NCBI GenBank assembly: GCA_029204225.1
Contig: CM055103.1
Location: forward strand, 47,858,458 to 47,922,457
DNA from: Diphasiastrum complanatum
Lineage: Eukaryota > Streptophyta > Lycopodiopsida > Lycopodiales > Lycopodiaceae
Length of the DNA: 64,000 nucleotides
Direction of reading: 5' to 3'
In this document: piece by piece, positions 12,266 to 22,460 of the stretch
Layout: each line of letters opens with the position of its first letter
Numbering within the stretch: position 1 is the stretch's first letter
Program-made: the position numbers and the translations under genes
The notes under the pieces: model-generated
Told to the model about the DNA's origin: nothing
The model's database searches: none
Seen by the model: the letters and a program-made list of their open reading frames with translations, nothing else

Positions 12266-13445
12266 TATGCTGAGCCGTCTTGATCGAAGGCGAAAAAGAC
12301 TAAACAAGCACCGGTTTTTGAGGATCGAGTTGCATTCCTCTTAAGAAAAGCTGAGTTCTACTGACAGACCCACACGCTCATGACTGAAAGCAGCTGGTGT
12401 GCCCAACAAGCATAGGCGTCGAAGGAGAGGACAATAGAATCAGCATCTCATGCAATATGATTGCTTGCGTGCTTTGAATGATCAGCTGGTAGGTGCTACT
12501 TCAGTAAATCGATAGATCGTGATGGCATATGATATTCAGGCCGGTGAAAATCAGCTTATAATATCTTGAGGGAAGAAGTACCTTTTGGATTCACGTAGCA
12601 ATGAAGACAGTAGTAGCAAGCGTAGATCATGTTGACCTTAATACAATGATCAGTGCAGGAGATGTAGACCAAAGACCTGCAGCAGCTTATATTGGATCAA
12701 GGAGTAGTCCGTGCAGCTATCTGGCAGGAGAAAGATACAATCCATCACCATTAGCTAGATCCAGCTAGTGGGTGGTAGGATGAAACTACAAAAGTCACTA
12801 ACAATTCATCACAAACACGAAGTCACTAACAATTCATCACAAACAGTGAAGAATACTTAAGTACAAAAATGGGACGATCGTATTCTCCACGAGCTTGCTT
12901 TTCACATAAGGCTGGCATCACGATGACTTCGCCCATAACGAAGGCTTGTAAGCTTGTACACCGTTGGATGAGGCTGCTTCACCGGAGATGTGAAGGGTGG
13001 AGCACATGGGAGCATTAGATTTTCGATGCAGCGCAATGATAAGAAATTAAAAAGAAAGGGGGAGTTTTGTTATGCCTTTGCTCTCAACTGCTTATTTCGT
13101 GCACTGATTTTGGGTGTCATATATTTATTTTGAATTAAGGATCATGGGGTGAGGGTGAGCCCATATGTTGTTACCAAGCCATTGTCTTAAACTAACATTT
13201 CATCTCTATCATAATGTTTCAAAATCTATAAGTTTATGGCACTTGCCTTGCAAATTGCAAGATGCAATACTATGTGTTCAGCTTGGTCAATGGAGTTTAT
13301 GCAAAAGTAAACAATAAAGTCAATGTGTTAAATCATAAGGGTGTGCTCACAAAGAGCTTTGCCACATTGCTTATGACTTCATTGTAGGAAATGATTCCTT
13401 TACAAATCTGCATACTTTAGCAAGAAGTAAAATCGGAGTTAGAGG
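12266..13445. other. No gene recognised; short tandem repeat at 12792-12846
   Basis: A 28-bp unit, agtcactaacaattcatcac plus 8 bp, is present twice in tandem at 12792-12846. The rest is upstream flank of GT92 copy 1, with no sustained frame. Confidence 0.4.
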
Positions 13446-14010
13446 TCAATTCATGCTTTTAGTAGGCTTACCAACTTTTTGACAAGGATCACATTCCTTG
13501 AGATAAGCTGGAACGTCTTTGTACATGGTTGGCCACCAGTACTTAGCATTCAATATTTTGGTTACAGTATTCCTCAATGCGTAATGTCCTCCGACATCCT
13601 CTGAATGTAGAGCTCTTCTCACAACTTGTATTTCGTCGACTTCCAAACATCGTAGGAGTCCTTCATCCTAGTCTAACTTGTATAACACTCCTTTTATAAT
13701 CGTATAAGGTCCAACCTTATGTTGAAAGAGTGTCTTTTCTTCTACATTGAAGTTCTTGGGATAGTCCTGGTTAATCAAGTAGTGGATAACATCAAAATAT
13801 AGTGAGTTTTATGCATTGAAAAAAAATAGCTCTCCATCAGGTTATCTATCTTCAAGTGGTTCATTTGATTTTGTGCCATCTAGTCAAGATAGAAAATCAA
13901 GATTTGTATGACACTTCCCATGTCGAGTCTGCACTTCGAACGTAAACTCTTGCAATAATAACACCCAGCTAGCAATCTGCCCAGATAAGTATGTTGCAGA
14001 CTGGCTCTCA
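13446..14010 (-). mobile_element. Ty3/gypsy pol relic: RNase H end plus integrase zinc finger
   Basis: Read on the minus strand. From about 14000: G-Q-I-A-S-W-V-L-L-L-Q-E-F and E-V-Q-T-R-H-G-K-C-H-T-N, the C-terminal part of gypsy RNase H. Then, after stops and a frame change, I-I-K-G-V-L-Y-K and the H2C2 finger with G-G-H-Y-A, K-Y-W-W-P-T-M-Y-K-D, and C-D-P-C-Q-K-V-G (13646-13446). The DDE core is missing beyond 13446. At least two stops interrupt it, so it is dead. It differs from the left-edge relic. Confidence 0.75.
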
Positions 14011-14873
14011 CCTTCCGGAGTGATGTACAAAGGGTTGCTCCGCACACACTCAGGAGTGTCCATGTCATGGAATCACTCCCTCGAATGCAAAACACCTGCA
14101 ACAATTGGAACAAAGACCATCAGGTTTTATATCAAACATTGGGAAACAATCAAATACATAAAAACTAGCTTAAGTAGGCTTTAGACTTGTATTAAGAGAG
14201 TGAGAGACAGATTAATGGTTCGGGGATCCAAAATCAATGTTTTAGAATATGTACAACCACATAAATTCTGGTTAGCTCACTTATAATTGAGTAATTAGGC
14301 TTTTTGTATCAATTCAATCTGAGAAAAGATAGCAGGCCTATATGCTTGATTATTGCTCACAATATAAGAATACTTTAAACTAATCATCCATATAGTCAAT
14401 GCAAATAACTCAAAAAATAGAGCAATATTGCTTTCTACATCACTTGAATCGGAGCTCATATTTAGCAGATATTTAACTTGAAAGAAAGTTAAGAAATTCC
14501 GTAAAAGCTGTAAAACTTCATCTATCTGATATGATATTTAAAAATCTCGGTCAAACTAAAATCAAATATTGCATGCATATACTTGTTGGAATCGGCTCAT
14601 CAAAGTGTATAAAAGTATCGTAGTTATGACTTTTTGAATTCAGGTCATTATTTTAATACTTTTATTGATAAAAGCATTAATAACACGTGCATACAAAAAA
14701 TCTAAATCCAAACAAATAACTAAATAGAGTCTAGTAATGTGTCTCATAACACTATTTTCATTTTTCTTTAGACTTGAATATCTTTTGTATAAAATTTTTG
14801 ATTTTGATGCTACAACACAAAGTAGTGAAAGTTGACAGGCCTAACTCACTCCAATGGCGATAGAGAAAGTAGG
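14011..14873. other. No gene recognised
   Basis: AT-rich, without a sustained frame. It may include the decayed upstream part of the gypsy relic on the minus strand. Confidence 0.4.
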
Positions 14874-14876
14874 AGT

Positions 14877-14940
<64 letters not shown>
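14874..14940. repeat. Compound microsatellite (GT)n(GA)n
   Basis: About 27 bp of GT runs directly into 40 bp of GA on the plus strand. The same GT-then-GA order occurs at 21453, 32066 and 58471. Confidence 0.95.
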
Positions 14941-14942
<2 letters not shown>

Positions 14943-15349
14943 CCCCAAAAAGGTAATAGGTGTTGTTCACACTCTGAGCAAAAGGTAATAGGTGATGCTC
15001 ACACAGAGATTTCCATATAAGTGCCATTAGCGATTTTTGTATTTCTGAAGGGCCAATAGCGATTCTGGTTTACTCACACTGTTCCTTAGAAATCAATATA
15101 ATCTTTAGAAGGTGCTATTTTCTTGAATTATTTTCTCATCTATTTCGGTTTCCTGATTACTGTAAGAAAACAAACATTTTCGAACTTGCCGCTACTTTCG
15201 TAGTCTAATTGCAGCGGATCATAAAAGACTCTAAACGTGCACTCAAAAGTAGCTAATGTATATTGCGCTTAGGCTCAGATGGGATTCATTGACTGATAGT
15301 TTTAAATTGAGCACTTTAGGGACAAAAGGAGAGACACAAGCAAAATGAA

Positions 15350-15720
15350 GAGATGAAGCCTCTTGTGAAAATGGATAATGTAGAGGCCTAAGAGAAAGAT
15401 CTGATCAATCAGCTCCTAAATGAATGTTTGGAGCTCATTCTCAATAAGCTTCGGGTTTGCAAGTGCTGGCTGGGGGTAAAGGCATAAGGCGACACCTTCT
15501 CTTTACGTTGGTCCCGGTTCTAAGCTGGTTGCTGTTGTGTCCAATCTTTTATGCAGTTTTCACCAATTTGTTATTGAAGTGTGAATAAGGAACAATAAGC
15601 ATTTCCAGACAAACATGTTTTTGATACGAAAACACTGCATGAAGCTGGAAAAGCTAAATTTGAAGGCCTGCAGGCACATTTATTATGGTGGGTTGAAAGA
15701 ATTTGTCATGTCTACTTTAT
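15350..15720 (+). pseudogene. F-box/LRR protein pseudogene (SKIP2-like)
   Basis: The plus frame from about 15353 reads an N-terminal leader, then L-I-N-Q-L-L-N-E-C-L-E-L-I-L-N-K-L, a good F-box helix (L-P-D-E-C-L in working genes). V-C-K-C-W-L-G-V follows, matching the V-C-x-R-W part. In another frame, C-M-K-L-E-K-L-N-L-K-A-C-R and G-G-L-K-E-F (about 15635-15710) are a leucine-rich repeat of the plant F-box/LRR type. Stops and frameshifts separate the blocks, and the later LRRs are absent. Working relatives are SCF E3 ligase substrate receptors of about 500 residues. The family is inferred from block order, not a full alignment. Confidence 0.55.
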
Positions 15721-15817
15721 TCCAAGATTATTAAGGGACTGGTGTCCTTGGATAAGGGACTAGTGTCTTTTATCATGTCTACTATATCTCCCAAGGGTAT
15801 TTCACTAAAATTGATTG

Positions 15818-16050
15818 GGCGAGTTGGGAATTATTTAGTGTGACTGAGAGTGCGATTTAGGTATTTGAGTCTGAATTTGTTCTCCCGGATCTGCATAAAC
15901 AATTCTTGTAGTTCATAACAGATTCTCAGATGCAAGAGCGATGCTTATATAAAGGGGTGAGAAAGTGCAGCTGGGACACACATTAAACGTTTGGAATCTA
16001 TCGTCTTTTCTACAAAGGCTTCTTAATTGATGGTGCGGTAGCAAGAATTC
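15818..16050 (+). repeat. Direct repeat A, copy 1 (~235 bp)
   Basis: It matches 16560-16800 closely, including 'gatctgcataaacaattctt' and 'gagcgatgcttatataaa', with scattered substitutions. Copies start about 742 bp apart. A third, weaker echo of the central part can be seen around 16150-16220. No function is recognised. Confidence 0.8.
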
Positions 16051-16559
16051 AAACTACCAGAGGAGCCTTGCAATAACTTCTGCAACATAGGCACCTGATG
16101 TTTTTGTTGCAATTTAAGATTGAGCGGAAATTGGTCTTCTGATATTTTGTGTTAGTCTTAGACTTTGAGTTTGTGTATGAGTCACCTAACCTGCATAGAG
16201 AAATAGCAAACAAAACAGCAAAACGATACAACCTAACTTTCACAGAGAACAACACAAGACATCATAGCAGTATGAATTATAGATTCGTTGAAGATAGAAG
16301 GATTGAATAGCATATAAGCTTTCATAAAGGCATACACAGATAATGTGCTTCTCTGAGCACTTAATTATCTCCTATAGTTCTATCTCACTCATTCTGTCTG
16401 ACGCCTATCAGGTATTTATATCCTTCTTATCTATCTTGTAATGTTTCTTGTAATGCATTGTTTTGTGCTAACCAGGCGGTTAGTGAAAGGTTGCGGCTGA
16501 AGGCTGCGTTTGACAGGTTGAAGGTCTCCTTCAACAGTTTTGTTGCTATTGAAGGTGGA

Positions 16560-16800
16560 ATTGGAGCAAGCTGGGAATTATCTAGTGTGAATGAGAGTGT
16601 GATCCAGGTATTTGAGTTTGAATTTGTTCTCTCGGATCTGCATAAACAATTCTTGTAGTTTATAACAGATTTGCAGATGCAGGAGCGATGCTTATATAAA
16701 TGGGTGAGAAAGCGCAACTGGGGCACACAGTAAACATTTGGACTCTATCGTTTTTTTTACAAAGACTTTTTGATTGATGGTGCGGTAGCCTTGCAATAAC
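16560..16800 (+). repeat. Direct repeat A, copy 2
   Basis: Partner of 15818-16050. It lies at the end of a 66-codon frame (16458-16658) that I do not recognise. The repeat carries only the C-terminal part of that frame, so the frame is not strong evidence for a gene. Confidence 0.8.
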
Positions 16801-16889
16801 TTCTGCACACATTGGTTATGTGGGGGCTGCGCAGTATGCCAAGAGTATCGGGAGCTCCAGAGTCGCGGCATTGATCCCACTCTTTGTAA

Positions 16890-16891
<2 letters not shown>

Positions 16892-16934
<43 letters not shown>

Positions 16935-17194
16935 GTTTGTGAGAGAGACAAAGGGATTGTCGTATGATGAATTATCCGTGATCCCCACCAACTGCCAGCT
17001 CAAGAAAACCAAGAACATAGAATATGCAGGTTTCAAGAGATGAAAACTTGATGCTCATTCGCAATCCGCACCAAGGGAGCAGGCTCCAGAGTATAGAAGA
17101 GAAAGGAAGCTCTCTCTCTCTCTCTCACAGAGACACATACATGCTTAACAGGAATAGAGAGAGAGAGAGAGAGAGAGATACGCCTCCAAAACGC

Positions 17195-17222
<28 letters not shown>
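16892..17222. repeat. Cluster of (GA)n/(CT)n microsatellites
   Basis: Arrays lie at 16892-16932 (GA), 17111-17126 (CT), 17156-17179 (GA) and 17194-17222 (GA). They change strand sense between neighbours. Open frames of Ser-Leu or Glu-Arg through them are artefacts. Confidence 0.9.
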
Positions 17223-17225
<3 letters not shown>

Positions 17226-17269
17226 AATGTGCCCGATAGAATCACTAATCGTAATGTGATATAATTCTA

Positions 17270-17428
17270 AGGTGATATGGTGGCTATTATGCATGCATGG
17301 GAGGAGGGCCATGCATGATTTTCTCCATAGATGCATCTTACTCATCAAATTTTTAACTTCAAAAAATGTGTATGCATGGGTGAGGGGAGGAGTATACAAA
17401 AGTGTTCATAAGTATAAATATATATATA
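17270..17428 (+). repeat. Repeat B, copy 1 (left flank of Helitron-like end)
   Basis: One of four copies of a sequence marked by gcatgcatgg-gaggagggccatgca, 'gcatgggtgaggggaggag' and a TA-rich tail that runs into CTAGTAAAGAGT. Other copies are at 22985-23188, 23405-23595 and 29695-29917. This copy is the most diverged. Confidence 0.75.
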
Positions 17429-18270
17429 CTAGTAAAGAGTGCCCGTCGTTGATAGGCAATGGAGGTCGATCTAGGTGGCGGCCGATGATTTGGATGATGG
17501 CCGATTTTGTACATCTCGCATCTCGAATATCAAACATTTGAGTCTTTGTAAAAATTCGAGTCTTTGAAAAAATTAACGTCCCTGAAAAAACTCAAGCCTT
17601 CGAAAAAATTCGAATCTTCCAAAAAATTCGAATCTTCGAAAAAATTCTAATCTTCGAGAAAATAAAATCGAGTCTTTCGAAAAATTCGAGTCATCGAAAA
17701 AATTTGAGTCTTTTGAAAAATTCGACTTTGACAGTACAAAGGTCCTTTCAATCATTTGGAAAAATTAGATCCTTTGGAGTTAAAGATAGTGAGTTTGGGC
17801 TTGTGGTTAAACATTCATGAAAATGGTGGGCCAAGATAGAGATTTGAAGAATTGAAAAGAAAAAAAAAACAATTTTAGGTAGTCAAAATTTTTATTCGAA
17901 CCTTCGAAAAAATTCGAGTCTTTGGAAAAATTCGAGTCTTCGAAAAAAATCGAGTTTTTGGAAAAATTTGATTCTTTCGAAAAATTAAACAGTAACTCGA
18001 AAATTTGAGTCTTTAGAAAAATTTGAGTCTTAAGAAAAATAATACAGTGACTCGAAAATTACAATGACTCGAAAAATTATGGATTTTCCGAGTTGATCTC
18101 GTATCGGAAAATTCTGATTTTTGGGTATCGAAAAATAACAGATTTTCCGAGTCGATCTCGTATAAAAAAAATTCTGATTTTGGATATCAAAAAAATACAA
18201 ATTTTTCGAGTTGATACGATATCGAAAAATTCTTAAAAATGAGAGTCGAGTTTCTGCTATAAAAAATTCG
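17429..18270 (-). mobile_element. Helitron-like element, 3' end at left, with minisatellite interior (copy 1)
   Basis: On the minus strand this side ends with a hairpin (17457-17441, GCC(T)ATC-aac-GACGGGC, one mismatch), about 7 nt of spacer, then ACTAGT. This is the Helitron 3' signature (hairpin followed by CTRR-T). The host side is TA-rich, as Helitrons prefer. Inside lie GGCCGAT-type repeats and a TCGAAAAATTCGAGTC array (17540-18270). No Rep/helicase is present, so it is non-autonomous. The 5' TC end was not located, and the right limit is that of the array. Confidence 0.5.
17540..18270. repeat. Minisatellite array, TCGAAAAATTCGAGTC type
   Basis: Irregular tandem copies of a roughly 16-20 bp unit, ttcgaaaaaattcgagtct, with variants. 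At 18040-18260 the unit gives way to longer words, 'ttttccgagt.gatctcgtat' and 'tatcgaaaaattct', which also occur in the copia LTRs at 26136-26679 and 46679-47301. It is related to the array at 30110-32400. Confidence 0.85.
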
Positions 18271-18279
18271 AGTTTCTGA

Positions 18280-18636
18280 AAAATTGGTCGACTTGGTTGA
18301 CTTCATGGTTGAGGTGATATGATTCTTGGCCGAATTGGCTGAATTCAGGGTCTAATGGGGCCAAATTCAGGGTCGAATTGGCCGACCTTGGCCAAATTGA
18401 CGAATTCAAGGTTGAGGTGATATTGATTATTGGCCGAGTTTAGAGTGTCGACTTGGCCGAATTGGTCGAATACAGAGTTGAGGTGATACTGATTCTTATA
18501 AATGTTCATTTTTAGAGTGTCAAATTGGTCGACTTGGCCAAATTCAGGGTTGAGGTGATACTGAGTTTTAGAAATGTTCATTTGTAGAGTGTCGAATTGG
18601 CTTGAGGTGATATTGATTCTTAAATATTCACTTTTA
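18280..18636. repeat. Second tandem array, 'gttgaggtgat' units of 50-100 bp
   Basis: Five occurrences of ttgaggtgat with 'attgattctta', 'gtgtcgaattggtcgacttg' and 'ttcagggt' between them, at irregular spacing of about 50 to 100 bp. It is followed by (GT)n at 18637-18653. No known family. Confidence 0.8.
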
Positions 18637-18717
18637 GTGTGTGTGTGTGTGTGTCTGAAAACGCTTGAAATGGACAACTCGCTTGAAATGGACAACTGAA
18701 AGACGTCATCAGCCACC

Positions 18718-19196
18718 TCAGCCAGTCCATAGTATTACTATGGATGAAAACAACACCTCTTCTAATTGGATAAGCAAGTTCACACGATCTCGTTTGATGA
18801 AGGGTTTCAGATCTACAAAGGTGGAACTAGTTTCTACTCTCGTTCTGGAGAATGGGTACGAAAGAACAAACCCAACCATCTCGGAACCCACCACATCGGA
18901 TGACCTGCAAAAAAAGAGCATCATCAGCAAACACAGACTAAAACATGAGCAACAAAGCCTCCAGAAACAAACCTCCACACAAAAATTACAAACTGAGACA
19001 AAACCAAAATTAGGCAGACACGAGTATGAGCTGCAACAAAGCCTCCAATACGAAACTCATACACAAACAAAACGGCAAAACATCCAAAAGCATTGGGAGC
19101 AGATCCCCACTTGAAGGCAGAAATGATGATGTTGGTGATAGCCAGAACCACTGGCAACCCAATTGAATTACTCATTTTCTTCACTATCTGCTTCAC
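18718..19196 (-). other. Possible small two-exon gene or fragment, unrecognised
   Basis: On the minus strand, an opening M-S-N-S-I-G-L-P-V-V-L-A-I-T (ATG near 19170) gives a short hydrophobic N terminus. Later there is a convincing acceptor, ctctttttttgcag, with a coding-like continuation of about 25 codons (G-H-P-M-W-W-V-P-R-W-L) or, in another frame, a longer one. The donor site is ambiguous. I do not recognise the protein. It could be a captured or decayed fragment. Confidence 0.25.
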
Positions 19197-19405
19197 ACCG
19201 TGTTTCGATCCTCCTCCTTTTCGTTATAGCTATCGCTAAGTATCTTTTACTTTCTTGTGCTCTTTCTGGGAGAGGAAGATATTCCCTCTATCAGGCGCTA
19301 TACCCAAAAAAAGAATCAAACGCTTGACATAAAAGGAAGGAAAGAGAAAGAGAGAGAGATTGGTGCTGCTCGTTGAATGTGGCAGGGCGATCACACATCT
19401 GCCCG

Positions 19406-19408
<3 letters not shown>

Positions 19409-19438
<30 letters not shown>
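19409..19438. repeat. (GA)n microsatellite
   Basis: A 30-bp GA array directly upstream of the receptor-kinase fragment. Confidence 0.9.
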
Positions 19439-19439
<1 letters not shown>

Positions 19440-19442
<3 letters not shown>

Positions 19443-19595
19443 GTAATTAGACTTATACTTGAGCTATGCATTGCCTCGTTAACAAAGGTGAGGCATCGCC
19501 ATTTGGTGGCTCTTCTTGGTTACTGCGATGAGGTAGGCACGGTGTATGATGATTTTTTAAGTACAGGCAGAGTCTATTCTTTCTTGAATTCATAG
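19440..19595 (+). pseudogene. Receptor-like kinase fragment (kinase N-lobe)
   Basis: About 45 codons read L-T-K-V-R-H-R-H-L-V-A-L-L-G-Y-C-D-E, the alpha-C/beta-4 region of plant receptor-like kinases (K-V-R-H-R-H-L-V-x-L-x-G-Y-C). A beta-5-like stretch, T-V-Y-D-D-F-L-S-T-G, follows where working genes have V-Y-E-F-M-x-x-G, and it stops at 19595. The glycine loop, catalytic loop and activation segment are absent. The fragment begins at the GA array, which may mark a junction. Confidence 0.65.
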
Positions 19596-21050
19596 AACTC
19601 GTTCAATCCCAAATGGTGCGACTCCTGAACTGATCAAGATTGATGTGCTTTGACTTCTTTCTTGAGATTGAAAAATCAAATGGCTATTTCCATAATGAAT
19701 CTTAATTCTGCCAGTAGCACTCACTCCACAAATGGTATTCAACTAAGAGTGATCAGATGGCTTGTTGCATCAGGAGCAAACTCATGCATCTCATCTGCGA
19801 TGGAAAGGTAGCGAAGGAGCACCAATATATAGCTCTAATTTTGTCTCAAGGGTCAGCGATGGAGCAAGGCCCCCAGTGAGATGTTGGTAATCAAATTCCA
19901 CCCAGAGAATGAGATGCGAGTACCGATGAGGCAGACTCAATGAACTGCCATTCTGCTTTTTAAAGTGTGATCCTCAGTAGAGTAAATTGGTCTCATAAAT
20001 GCGACTGGCAATAGAGATGTTGTACGTCAGGAGAAGCGTCAATAGTGCCTCATAAATGCCATTGACTCTGGTGAATTATGCTTTTGAACTTAGTGATCCA
20101 CAGTTTAGAAATTTTTTGATAAGTCAGAGCTATGTTGATAGCTGGAGCAGAGATGGGACTCTGTCTCAGTATTTAGCACCAAGAAAAACATGCTGGAACC
20201 TTGTGGGAAAGTAATGCTGGTTTGTTGTCTCTGCTAGGCAGCGATGGTAGTAACATTGATCAATGAATCCTTTACTCACAAAGAAGAAGGAGCTTCTATT
20301 GTTGGTAGCAATGGAGCTCATCCAGGTGGGAGCTCAAGTCAGGAAGTAGTGATGGCACATACCCGGATTTATGAGAGCAGAAGGAACTGAAGATTATGCA
20401 ACCTCGCCAAAGTGGAAAGAGAGTAGCAAACTAACAACGATAGTCTCAAAGAAAATTCAGCATGAAACAAATCATCATAGATACACAAATATGTAAATTT
20501 TCTCAAAGATTAGTTAGAACTGCATTTTAAAGTTCTACTCTCTTCTCTGACATCTCCATTGTCAGTGAATTTGTCAGAGGCTCTAAAGACAATGAAGGAT
20601 ATGCATTATCTATGCAACTGTGAGTTACAACATTCAGTCAACAAAAATATATATAGATACTCTATGCAACTGTGAGTTACGACATTCAGTCAACAAAAAA
20701 ATATATATAGATACTGTTGATTTCCACCAGTGGAGTTGAGAACACTGATTCTCAAGGCTTAAATTTCAGAGCCAACATGAGCAAATAAAATCATAATATT
20801 TATTATTCAAGGAACCCATTTGCAGTAGTAAACTTATGGAAGAAGGATTAGAATATGCTCAGGGTTGCATTTATAGGGGTGCAAACCTAATCATTGAGGC
20901 CCCAATAAACACTAAAACATGATAGTGATCCAAGTATCATGACAGTTTAGAGTTTAGAACTTGTGGCTTTTCTGCATCTAGACTTGGCTCCTCCTTGGGA
21001 CAATTGTGAGTGTCCCTTCTAGGCTTTTAACCAATTTCTCCTTAGATTGT
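19596..21050. other. No gene recognised; 53-bp tandem duplication at 20610-20716
   Basis: 'tatgcaactgtgagttac.acattcagtcaacaaaaa.atatatatagatact' occurs twice in tandem (20610-20661, 20662-20716), nearly identical and so probably recent. No sustained coding frame is seen elsewhere. Confidence 0.5.
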
Positions 21051-21144
21051 AGACAGCCATGGTTAGCCGCTTGTATTTTGGAGAGAGCTGGAGCAGCTTG
21101 CTTGGGGTAGTTGGGGTAGCCGTAGCTAATAGAAACACTCAAGC

Positions 21145-21146
21145 TC

Positions 21147-21222
<76 letters not shown>

Positions 21223-21415
21223 CTGTGACAGATCTCCAACAGTCGCACTATCACGATGGAAGCAAAATTGCAGAAATGCAATTGTTTCAAATTCCCAATG
21301 CAATCTTCAGTGACAGCGGGCTACTCTAGAAGAACCTAACACTTTTGAAACTAACAAACACAGATCAGTAACATAGGGCATAGATCAGTAACATAGCGCA
21401 TAGATCATACTTTTT
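21145..21415 (+). repeat. Repeat C, copy 1: (GA)n plus conserved 3' sequence
   Basis: A 65-bp GA array (21152-21217) is followed by 'tgtgacagatctccaac', 'atggaagcaaaatt', 'tttcaaatt.ccaatgcaat' and 'gcgggctactc'. The same module follows the arrays at 21487-21640 and 22245-22460, so array and flank moved together. Confidence 0.8.
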
Positions 21416-21429
21416 TTTGGTGCAGTAGA

Positions 21430-21450
21430 TTTCAGATTGTGTGTGTGCAT

Positions 21451-21527
<77 letters not shown>

Positions 21528-21640
21528 TTGTGACAGATCTCCAACGGCCGCCATATCACAATGGAAGCAAAATTCAGACAATGCAATTATTTCAAATGTC
21601 CAATGCAATTGTCAATGATCGCGGGCTACTCCCAATGACA
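21430..21640 (+). repeat. Repeat C, copy 2: (GT)n(GA)n plus conserved 3' sequence
   Basis: GT (21453-21486), then GA (21487-21522), then the same flank as copy 1. It is the closest match to copy 1, about 300 bp downstream. Confidence 0.8.
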
Positions 21641-21789
21641 AAAATATAAATTGGTTCGCTAACTCCCAGCTGACTACTTTCACATGAATTAGCACCATCT
21701 ACAGCATCTTGCACACAAAGTTTTGTTATTGTTCAATTGGATATGTACTAAAAACAAACATTTCTATGAGGTTTTAGCAATGGCTCCTG

Positions 21790-22243
21790 TGCTTTAGCAG
21801 ATAAGGGTGTGAAGATTGTGCCCTGTACTTATGTCAAGGATGAAACCAATCAGCCTAAAGTTTCTTATAATGCCTTTAGCACAGAAATTCCTGTGATAGA
21901 TATAGCAGGATTGATCAGAGAGAGACGAAGTGGCATTGTTGCAGATATTGGATGAGCTTGTTTAGAATGGGAAACTTTTCAAATCATCAACCACGAAGTT
22001 ACCAAAAGCCTGACTAACAGAATTTGAACTGAGGCATTTGAATTATTCGCAATGCCACTTGAAGAAAAAATGGTGTATGCTATAAACCCAGGTTAGTTTG
22101 TCGGATATCCAAACGGAAGCATTCTCACAGATAAGAAATATGTAAACTGGAGAGACTCAGAATAATTTGCTGCTTCCCCATCAACAGCCGTAATGAGGAT
22201 CAACGGCCTCGGAAGCCTGAGAGGTTCAAGTACTACCCATCGT

Positions 22244-22244
<1 letters not shown>
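21790..22244 (+). pseudogene. 2-oxoglutarate/Fe(II) dioxygenase pseudogene, N-terminal half
   Basis: The plus frame shows I-P-V-I-D-I-A-G-L, then D-I-G-stop-A-C-L-E-W-E-T-F-Q-I-I-N-H-E-V, F-A-M-P-L-E-E-K-M, G-Y-P-N-G and D-K-K-Y-V-N-W-R-D. This is the conserved order of the DIOX_N domain of plant soluble dioxygenases (flavonoid, hormone and specialised metabolism enzymes). After a frameshift, P-R-K-P-E-R-F-K-Y-Y-P continues the match. At least four in-frame stops are present. The C-terminal catalytic domain with the HxD...H iron ligands and RxS is absent, so no activity is possible. The fragment ends at the GA array of repeat C. Confidence 0.8.
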
Positions 22245-22294
<50 letters not shown>

Positions 22295-22460
22295 TGCCTA
22301 TGACAGACCTCCAATGGATGTCCCTATGACGTACTATTGAGACAACGGCCACCCTATCACAATTCAGACCTGATTTTTTCAAAATTGTGGCAATGCAACT
22401 ATTTCAAAATGACAACAAACATGGATCAGTAATGTACCTCGATCAGAGCCCCAGAAATGT
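22245..22460 (+). repeat. Repeat C, copy 3: (GA)n plus diverged 3' sequence
   Basis: GA (22245-22291), then 'atgacagacctccaatgg' and, after an insertion, 'cctatcacaatt', 'gcaatgcaactatttcaaa' and 'catggatcagtaatgta'. It is more diverged than the other two copies and begins exactly where the dioxygenase fragment stops. Confidence 0.65.

Noticed and set aside
16458-16658. 66-codon frame at the second direct-repeat copy as a gene
   Set aside because: Only its C-terminal part is shared with the other copy, where the frame is broken, and no family is recognisable.
17540-18270. CRISPR-like array of short repeats
   Set aside because: Units are irregular, lack unique spacers of fixed length, and sit in plant nuclear DNA; they form a minisatellite.
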